Shown: positions 58,586 through 64,000 of the stretch, piece after piece
Layout of the letters: each line of letters opens with the position of its first letter
Position numbering within the stretch: the first letter of the stretch is position 1
Origin: Oscillospiraceae bacterium
GTDB taxonomy: Bacteria > Bacillota > Clostridia > Oscillospirales > Oscillospiraceae
Direction: 5' to 3'
DNA: 64,000 bases
Assembly: GCA_017432615.1 (NCBI GenBank)
Contig: JAFRIV010000024.1
Location: 27,538 to 91,537, forward strand
Notes under the pieces: generated by a model
Databases searched by the model: none
The model's input: only the letters and a program-made list of their open reading frames with translations
What the model was told of the DNA's origin: nothing
Position numbers and translations under genes: made by a program

Positions 58586-60136
58586 TCAGACGGAATCTTC
58601 CTCCGTGAGTTTTTCCAGATCCTCCCCGGTGCCGGAGATTGCCTCTTTCTCTGCTTTTTTCTCCAGACGGTTCATGAATATCGGGGAGAGGATCCCGATC
58701 ACGCACAATATAATCAGCACCCAGCAGACAACAGAGGAGAACAGCACCCTGAAATCACCCTGTGAACCACGGAGGGCATTTCTCAGCCCTTTTTCGCCGA
58801 TCGGTCCAAGGATCAGTGCGAGGACAACGGCTGCTGTATTCAGATCAAACTTGCGCATCAGATAGCCCAGCACGCCGAAGGAGAGCATTACGACGATATC
58901 CATAATGTTCTTGTGGATCGCATAGGAACCGACAAAGCAAAGCACCGTCACGCAGGGGATCAGGATCGCATCGCTCAGGCGGGAGATCTGCGCAAAACCG
59001 CGGCAGCCCAGCAGGCCGATGCCGAGCATAAAGAACTGCACCAGCACAAAGCCTGCGAAGAACGTATACGTCATCGGAGCGTACTTTCCGAAGAGTTCCG
59101 GCCCCGGCGTCAGCCCCTGGATGATCAGACCGCCCATCAGCACAGCCGTAACAGACTCACCGGGAATGCCCAGCGTCAGCGTCGGGATCAGGGAGCCGCC
59201 TGTCACGGCGTTGTTTGCCGCTTCGGACCCTGCAACCCCTTCAATCGAACCGTTTCCGAACAGTTCCTTATGTTTGCTGAACTGTTTGGACGTGTTATAG
59301 CCCAGGAAGCAGGCGATGGAGGCCCCGGCCCCGGGCAGGATCCCGATCAGGTTGCCGATGATCCATGACCGGATGATCGTCGGGCGTATTGTCCGTCTCT
59401 CCTCGCGTGTCAGGCTCATTTTGTCAGAGAACTTGGTTGCTCTTGCACGCTCTTTGATCTTCTTCTCAGCGAGGATGAACACCTGGCTCATGGAGAACAG
59501 CCCGATCAGTGCGCAGGTGGTGTTGATGCCTTCCGCGAAGTAGCTGGTCGGCATAAAACGTTTGACGCCGGAAATCGGATCCAGGCCGACGGTGGAGAGC
59601 AGAAGCCCCAGCGCACCGGACATCAGACCTTTTATGACCGATTTGGATGAAACACCGGCGATGATCGTCAGCCCGAAAAGACTCAGCCAGAAATATTCCG
59701 CGCTCATGAACTTCAGCGTAAGCTTGGCCAGCAGAGGCGAGAAGAAGTAAAGCGAAATGCAGCTCAGCAGGCCGCCCCAGAAGGAGGAATAGCACGCTGT
59801 AAACAGCGCTTTGCCCGCTTTGCCCTGCAGCGTCATCTGATAGCCTTCAATCGCCGTAGCCGCTGAGGCAGGGGTGCCGGGAGTATGGATCAGGATCGCG
59901 GAAATCGATCCGCCGAAGATGGCGCCGCAGTATATGGCTCCGAGCACGATCAGCCCGGTTTCCGCCTTCATGGTAAACGTCATCGGCAGCATCAGCGCAA
60001 CGCCCATTGCCGCAGAAAGGCCCGGCATACAGCCGATGACAATGCCCATTGCCACGCCGGCCGCCATCATCAGGAGGTTGATTGGGGAAAGGGCGTTCAG
60101 GAAGCCGGCTCCCATCAAAGATAAAGTATCAAGCAT
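58586..60136 (-). CDS. tctA: Tripartite tricarboxylate transporter large permease
   Basis: A 516-residue protein with about twelve membrane helices. TctA landmarks are GMPGLSAAMGVALMLPMTF near 38, YCGAIFGGSISAILIHTPGTPASAATAIEGY near 70, and FNTSKQF-like YNTSKQFSKHKELFGNGSIEGVAGSEAANNA near 280. It moves carboxylates with protons or sodium. It follows the tctB gene by 12 bases. Confidence 0.95.
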   Translation of the reverse strand: MLDTLSLMGAGFLNALSPINLLMMAAGVAMGIVIGCMPGLSAAMGVALMLPMTFTMKAETGLIVLGAIYCGAIFGGSISAILIHTPGTPASAATAIEGYQMTLQGKAGKALFTACYSSFWGGLLSCISLYFFSPLLAKLTLKFMSAEYFWLSLFGLTIIAGVSSKSVIKGLMSGALGLLLSTVGLDPISGVKRFMPTSYFAEGINTTCALIGLFSMSQVFILAEKKIKERARATKFSDKMSLTREERRTIRPTIIRSWIIGNLIGILPGAGASIACFLGYNTSKQFSKHKELFGNGSIEGVAGSEAANNAVTGGSLIPTLTLGIPGESVTAVLMGGLIIQGLTPGPELFGKYAPMTYTFFAGFVLVQFFMLGIGLLGCRGFAQISRLSDAILIPCVTVLCFVGSYAIHKNIMDIVVMLSFGVLGYLMRKFDLNTAAVVLALILGPIGEKGLRNALRGSQGDFRVLFSSVVCWVLIILCVIGILSPIFMNRLEKKAEKEAISGTGEDLEKLTEEDSV

Positions 60137-60148
60137 TCTTCTCCCTCC

Positions 60149-60613
60149 TTACTTATTCAGCGCCTTCATAATCGTACCGACCGGGAGCTTTACTCCCAGG
60201 AACTTCTGGAAAGCAAAGTAGATCAGTGCGATGATCACAACAATCGTAATGCAGATATACAGCGGCGGGACTTTCAGGTACAGCATAATCGCCGCCATAA
60301 AAATGACCGTCGGAATATAGAATCCGAAAAGGTGGATGCAGATCAGATAAAGGACCGTCGCGCAGAGACATACAAAAAACTGTGCCGTTTGAAAATCTTT
60401 AAAAACAGAGTCCACGCCACTCTCAACACCATATTTCTTTGCGGCAATAACCATCTGGATGAGATAGAGCGTCGTCAGGCCGAATAATAGAACGATGGTG
60501 AAACGCGGATAGGTCTGGCTCGACGCCTTCAGCTTTACCATATGGTAATAGAAAAAGCCGCAGACGAAGTACATGAAAAGGACAACACCGATGTCCGTTT
60601 TTTTCATTTTCAA
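60149..60613 (-). CDS. tctB: Tripartite tricarboxylate transporter small permease
   Basis: A 154-residue protein with four membrane helices. The last ends YFAFQKFLGVKLPVGTI, the TctB hallmark. The first helix runs GVVLFMYFVCGFFYYHM. It is the middle gene of tctC-tctB-tctA. Confidence 0.88.
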   Translation of the reverse strand: MKMKKTDIGVVLFMYFVCGFFYYHMVKLKASSQTYPRFTIVLLFGLTTLYLIQMVIAAKKYGVESGVDSVFKDFQTAQFFVCLCATVLYLICIHLFGFYIPTVIFMAAIMLYLKVPPLYICITIVVIIALIYFAFQKFLGVKLPVGTIMKALNK

Positions 60614-60645
60614 GGAAAAATCAGCTCCTTTCAGCCCTTTTAGGG

Positions 60646-60670
60646 AAAGGGCAGGATAATCCTGCCCTTT
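60646..60670 (-). terminator. Hairpin between tctC and tctB
   Basis: AAAGGGCAGGA and TCCTGCCCTTT (11-base arms, 3-base loop), 31 bases after the tctC stop. The T-run after it is short, so it may stabilise the upstream mRNA end rather than terminate fully. Confidence 0.75.
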
Positions 60671-60701
60671 TCAGAGAACTATGCTAAGAAAACGCTAAAA
60701 A

Positions 60702-61661
60702 TCAGTAATCGATATCAGGCCAGAAGCCTTCGGAAAGGCTCTCGGTGAATTCCTGCTGCTGAGCGAAGAGTGCTGCAGAAGCTTCGGGATCTTTGTAGTC
60801 GGTCGTAAAGGATGCGGATGCTTCCAGATACTCGGGATCTTCCATTGCCTGCTTGAATGCATTGGCATAGAAGTCAACCACTTCCTGGGAAACACCTGCC
60901 GGCGCTGCGATCATACGGGAAGAGCCGAGCCAGTCGGGATAGTATCCGAGATCCTTCAGCAGAGGAACATCTTCAAAGCCTTCCTCTTTCAGCGGCTCGG
61001 TGGCAAAAGCAGCCAGAACTTTTACTTCCGTCATCATGGAAGCAATATCAGCGACCTTTACAACGCACCAGTCAGCATCTCCTCCGCGGAGCCAGAGCAG
61101 TTCGTCAGCGGTATTGCCCTGCGGGATGTCAATGTACTCAAAGCCTGCAGAATTTGCAAAAGCCTGTGCGCCGATATGGTTGGATGCCTGAGGACCGTTG
61201 GTGGAAGCCTTTGTCATATTCTCCTTGCAGTATGCAACAAGATCCTCCAGGGTATTGAATCTGTCGTCATCTGCGCGGACAACAATGATGGACGTCTCCG
61301 TAACATGGTTGCAGATCGGGGTGAAATTTGCGGTTGTATACGTACCGAGTTCCTTTACGATGGTGCTGTTGAAGTTCGGCAGGTTGATGAAACCTATTGT
61401 CATCCCGTCCGGGTCGGAATCTGCCAGCTTGGACCAGCCGATAGAACCGGAACCGCCGTCAACATTATCGATTACGATCGTCTGGCCGATATACTTTTCA
61501 GCATATTTTGCCAGGATACGGGCGGTATTGTCAGTCCCGTTTCCCGCTTTGTAAGCGACGATCATGGAAACCGGGCCGTCCGGTGCCCAATCAGCTGCGG
61601 CGACGGCCGCAAGCGCGAAGACAAGGCAAAGTGCAAGTGCGAGTGCAAGAATTTTTTTCAT
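60702..61661 (-). CDS. tctC: Tripartite tricarboxylate transporter substrate-binding protein
   Basis: A 319-residue secreted protein of the Bug/TctC family. The signal peptide ends near AAVAAADWAPDG (about 22). Family landmarks are PVSMIVAYKAGNGTDNTARILAKYAEKYIGQTIVIDNVDGGSGSIGWSKLADSDPDG, in which the first loop has VAYKAG instead of the usual VPFAAG, and ASNHIGAQAFANSAG. The ligand is a carboxylate of unknown type. First gene of the operon. Confidence 0.93.
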   Translation of the reverse strand: MKKILALALALCLVFALAAVAAADWAPDGPVSMIVAYKAGNGTDNTARILAKYAEKYIGQTIVIDNVDGGSGSIGWSKLADSDPDGMTIGFINLPNFNSTIVKELGTYTTANFTPICNHVTETSIIVVRADDDRFNTLEDLVAYCKENMTKASTNGPQASNHIGAQAFANSAGFEYIDIPQGNTADELLWLRGGDADWCVVKVADIASMMTEVKVLAAFATEPLKEEGFEDVPLLKDLGYYPDWLGSSRMIAAPAGVSQEVVDFYANAFKQAMEDPEYLEASASFTTDYKDPEASAALFAQQQEFTESLSEGFWPDIDY

Positions 61662-61708
61662 TTTTGTTCCTTCCTTTCTTTATTTTGTCTGCTTTCAGAC
61701 GTGTCTTT

Positions 61709-61737
61709 ATCATATCATTTTCAGGGAGATATGACAA
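61709..61737 (-). promoter_or_regulatory. Promoter of tctCBA
   Basis: TTGTCA (61732-61737) and TATGAT (61709-61714) on the minus strand with a 17-base spacer. A small inverted repeat GTCTG/CAGAC lies at 61687-61700, near the transcription start. Confidence 0.7.
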
Positions 61738-61769
61738 GAGTGTAAATTCTCAATTTATGAATTTTTGGT

Positions 61770-61798
61770 TTGCTTTCTTCTCTTGCTTCCTATATAAT
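61770..61798 (+). promoter_or_regulatory. Promoter of the ABC exporter gene
   Basis: TTGCTT (61770-61775) and TATAAT (61793-61798) with a 17-base spacer. Confidence 0.75.
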
Positions 61799-61829
61799 TG
61801 CATCAAATATTTACGAAGGAGTGGTGTTT

Positions 61830-63701
61830 ATGCCCGCACCCGGCATGGGCTTGGGCCCCCGCGGAGCACGCGGCTTTCTTACGGAAGAGGAAAAGCAGAA
61901 TATGCCGAAAGTGACCTGGCCGCTGATCCGCCGAATCCTCAGCTATCTCAGGCCGTACTGGCTGCAGTTTCTGTTTGTCTTCGGTGCGATCCTTCTCTCC
62001 GCCGTGATTGGGCTGTATCCGTCCATCATCACCGGAAAAATCGTGGATGCGCTGGGGAGTGAAAGCACAACCCTGAAAACGCTGATCCAGCTCATTCTGC
62101 TCGCCTTCGCTGCGCTGACGGTCTCGCAGGTCATCGGCGTGCTGGAGAGCTATATCAACGCGTGGATCTCGCAGCGGATCATCTTTGACATGAAGAACCA
62201 GATGTTTGATCATCTGCAGCATATGCCTCATGCCTTTTTCACCAGTGAAAAGCAGGGGGACATCATCACGCGCATGAATACCGACATCAGCGGTGTGAGC
62301 ACGGTGATCTCTTCCACTCTCTCCAACATCGTAAGCAACATTGCCACCGTCGTCACAACACTGGTGGCTCTCTTTACAATGAGCTGGCAGCTGGCCATTG
62401 TGGGCATTCTTGTGCTTCCTTTGCTGATTCTCCCCACAAAACTGGTCGGCAAGACCCGTTATCAGCTTCTTACGGAAAGCCAGGCAAAAAACGATGAGAT
62501 GAACCAGCTGATCAACGAAACACTCTCCGTCAGCGGATCGCTGCTGGTAAAGCTGTTCACCCGGGAAAAGCAGGAGTATGACCGCTTCGTTGCCGTCAAT
62601 GAAGAAGCCACCCGGATTGCCATGCGGGAACAGCGCAGCGGCCAGTGGTTCCGGGTGATCATGGGGATGTTCACGCAGATCGGCCCGCTGCTGATCTATT
62701 TTGCAGGCGGTTACTTTATTATCCGCGGGCTCGATCCTGCCCTGCGAATTGGGACCATTACGGCAACGGTGGCTTTGATCAACCGACTTTATCGCCCGGT
62801 GGAATCGCTCCTGAACATTCAGGTGGATTTTACCCGCTCTCTTGCTCTTTTCACCCGCATCTTCGATTATTTTGACCGGGTGAATCCAATCCGCAGTCCG
62901 AAAAACGGCTACAAGCCCGATGTACAGAATCTGGACATCCGCTACCAGCACGTCTCTTTCTCTTACGACCCGGAGAAGCCTCTGCTGACAGACATCAACT
63001 TTACCGTACCCCACGGGCAGATGTACGCCATCGTCGGGAAATCGGGCTCGGGGAAATCGTCCGTCGTCAATCTCCTGCCCCGTCTCTATGACGTTACCGG
63101 CGGAGCCGTCAGGATCGGCAACTATAATGTGAAATCCATCGATCTGGAATACCTGCGGGACTGTATCGGTGTCGTAACACAGGAAACCTATCTATTTAAC
63201 GGCACGATCAAGGAAAACCTCCTTTATGCCCGGGAAGATGCAACCGATGAAGAGATCGAGCAGGCCTGCAAAATTGCCAGCATTCACGATTTTATTGTCA
63301 ATCAGCCGGACGGATACAATACCCAGGTCGGCAACCGCGGGTTAAAACTTTCCGGCGGTGAGAAACAGCGTCTCTCCATCGCCCGTGTAATTCTGAAAGA
63401 CCCGAAGATTCTGATCCTGGACGAGGCAACCTCTGCCCTCGACTCGATCTCTGAAAGTGCCATTCAGGAGGCGCTGGATCATCTGATGGAAGGGCGCACC
63501 AGCATCGTAATCGCCCATCGACTCACGACCATTCTGAAAGCAGATAAGATCCTTGTTGTAGACAGCGGCGTTATTGCCGAGCAGGGAACTCATGAGGAGC
63601 TTCTCGCACTCGGTGGGATCTATAAAGAACTCTATGAGACGCAGTTCCGCCTTGTTCTGAACATGGAAAACAATTCAGACGGGATAAAGGAAATCGTTTA
63701 A
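61830..63701 (+). CDS. ABC exporter, fused membrane and ATPase domains
   Basis: A 623-residue protein from MPAPGMGLG, with AAGGAG upstream. Six membrane helices span about 45-340. The ATPase domain has Walker A GKSGSGKSS near 410, the Q-loop in VVTQETYLFNG, the signature LSGGEKQR, Walker B ILILDEATSALD and the H-loop in VIAHRLTT. The glycine-rich N-terminus GPRGARGF is typical of Firmicute lipid or multidrug exporters (MsbA/BmrA group). A single gene could act as homodimer; no partner gene is adjacent. Confidence 0.93.
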   Translation: MPAPGMGLGPRGARGFLTEEEKQNMPKVTWPLIRRILSYLRPYWLQFLFVFGAILLSAVIGLYPSIITGKIVDALGSESTTLKTLIQLILLAFAALTVSQVIGVLESYINAWISQRIIFDMKNQMFDHLQHMPHAFFTSEKQGDIITRMNTDISGVSTVISSTLSNIVSNIATVVTTLVALFTMSWQLAIVGILVLPLLILPTKLVGKTRYQLLTESQAKNDEMNQLINETLSVSGSLLVKLFTREKQEYDRFVAVNEEATRIAMREQRSGQWFRVIMGMFTQIGPLLIYFAGGYFIIRGLDPALRIGTITATVALINRLYRPVESLLNIQVDFTRSLALFTRIFDYFDRVNPIRSPKNGYKPDVQNLDIRYQHVSFSYDPEKPLLTDINFTVPHGQMYAIVGKSGSGKSSVVNLLPRLYDVTGGAVRIGNYNVKSIDLEYLRDCIGVVTQETYLFNGTIKENLLYAREDATDEEIEQACKIASIHDFIVNQPDGYNTQVGNRGLKLSGGEKQRLSIARVILKDPKILILDEATSALDSISESAIQEALDHLMEGRTSIVIAHRLTTILKADKILVVDSGVIAEQGTHEELLALGGIYKELYETQFRLVLNMENNSDGIKEIV

Positions 63702-63718
63702 AAACAGAATATTTTTTC

Positions 63719-63748
63719 TTGACAAACAGCGCCCGGCAGTGGTATAGT
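63719..63748 (+). promoter_or_regulatory. Promoter of tRNA-Leu
   Basis: TTGACA (63719-63724) and TATAGT (63743-63748) with an 18-base spacer, about 20 bases before the tRNA. Confidence 0.85.
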
Positions 63749-63767
63749 ATCTAAGCCTTACAGAGAT

Positions 63768-63855
63768 GCGCGAGTGGTGGAATTGGCAGACTCGCTAGAT
63801 TCAGGTTCTAGTGCTCACTCCGGGCGTGCGGGTTCAAGTCCCGCCTCGCGCACCA
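63768..63855 (+). tRNA. tRNA-Leu(CAG)
   Basis: An 88-base tRNA with a long variable arm, as in leucine tRNAs. The acceptor stem is GCGCGAG/CTCGCGC, the anticodon loop TTCAGGT with anticodon CAG (codon CUG), the T-loop TTCAAGT and the CCA end is encoded. An intrinsic terminator follows. Confidence 0.95.
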
Positions 63856-63860
63856 CATTT

Positions 63861-63903
63861 AAGGAGCTGTAGCAAAATAAGAATTTTGCACAGCTCCTTT
63901 TCT
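63861..63903 (+). terminator. Terminator of tRNA-Leu
   Basis: AAGGAGCTGT (63861-63870) pairs with ACAGCTCCTT (63890-63899) and an inner AAAAT/ATTTT pair, followed by TTCT. The last 100 bases of the window show no recognised gene. Confidence 0.85.
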
Positions 63904-64000
63904 ACGGCCAAAAACGTGAAAAAAGCGATAGAATTCGCGCTTTCAGCGAAAACTACCGCGACTTTACCCAGAGCACGCTAAAACCAGCCTGCCCCTGAAC

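Noticed and set aside
63904-64000. Insertion or attachment site after tRNA-Leu
   Set aside because: tRNA genes are frequent integration sites, but no repeat of the tRNA 3' end or integrase is visible in the remaining 100 bases.

Overview
The window reads as chromosome of an anaerobic, low-to-mid GC Firmicute, most likely a gut Clostridia lineage. The evidence is strong GGAGG ribosome-binding sites, sigma-A promoters close to TTGACA-17-TATAAT, a tRNA with encoded CCA, a radical-SAM anaerobic sulfatase-maturase-type enzyme, Cys-type dienelactone hydrolase, AI-2E/CPBP/PrsW membrane proteins and no sign of an outer membrane. This is inference from gene content; no ribosomal RNA is present to place it.

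Layout. 1-5.3 kb: gene debris (kinase-like fragment, HAD fragment), an AlbA/Schlafen-type regulator, a secreted two-repeat protein, and an HTH-Ser/Thr kinase pair. 5.4-13.1 kb: a minus-strand block of two CPBP proteases, a PrsW protease and an M13 metallopeptidase, headed by a LytS-like histidine kinase and a response regulator with a SARP-like output domain. 13.3-25.5 kb: housekeeping and metabolism: CofE-like ligase, a mini-enolase with a lipoprotein, then mtaB-serC-serA-alaX in one operon, a NifS-like cysteine desulfurase, an AI-2E exporter and pgi. 25.6-30.4 kb: radical SAM enzyme, dienelactone hydrolase, diguanylate cyclase and small membrane or zinc-ribbon proteins. 30.4-40.5 kb is the accessory part: a sugar ABC transporter, an AbiE toxin-antitoxin pair, an Rrf2 regulator with a macrodomain hydrolase and an ADP-ribosylating-type sirtuin, a DUF559 nuclease, an Smr protein and two gene remnants. 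The ABC and AbiE modules are separated by related hairpin elements, two of which run straight into microsatellites.

40.7-51.5 kb is a hexuronate/aldarate cluster under a LacI-type regulator. One operon carries a TRAP transporter (dctP-dctQ-dctM), an RraA-like aldolase, an SDR and uxaC. Facing it are a mandelate-racemase-family dehydratase, a second SDR and a split UxaA-type dehydratase. Both main promoters carry the same AAACGTTT-core operator. 52.2-57.4 kb holds potassium and magnesium functions: a KdpD-like kinase without the usual N-terminal sensor, KdpE, Kup and MgtC. 57.5-61.7 kb holds a tripartite tricarboxylate transporter (TctCBA) facing an orphan OadG-TctB pair. The window ends with an ABC exporter and tRNA-Leu(CAG).

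The most unusual signals are the hairpin-plus-microsatellite elements bordering accessory modules, a macro/sirtuin module lacking its usual lipoyl partners, a barrel-less enolase, an AbiEii toxin with a damaged DxD motif, and a candidate KdpE direct repeat shared by kdpDE and kup.
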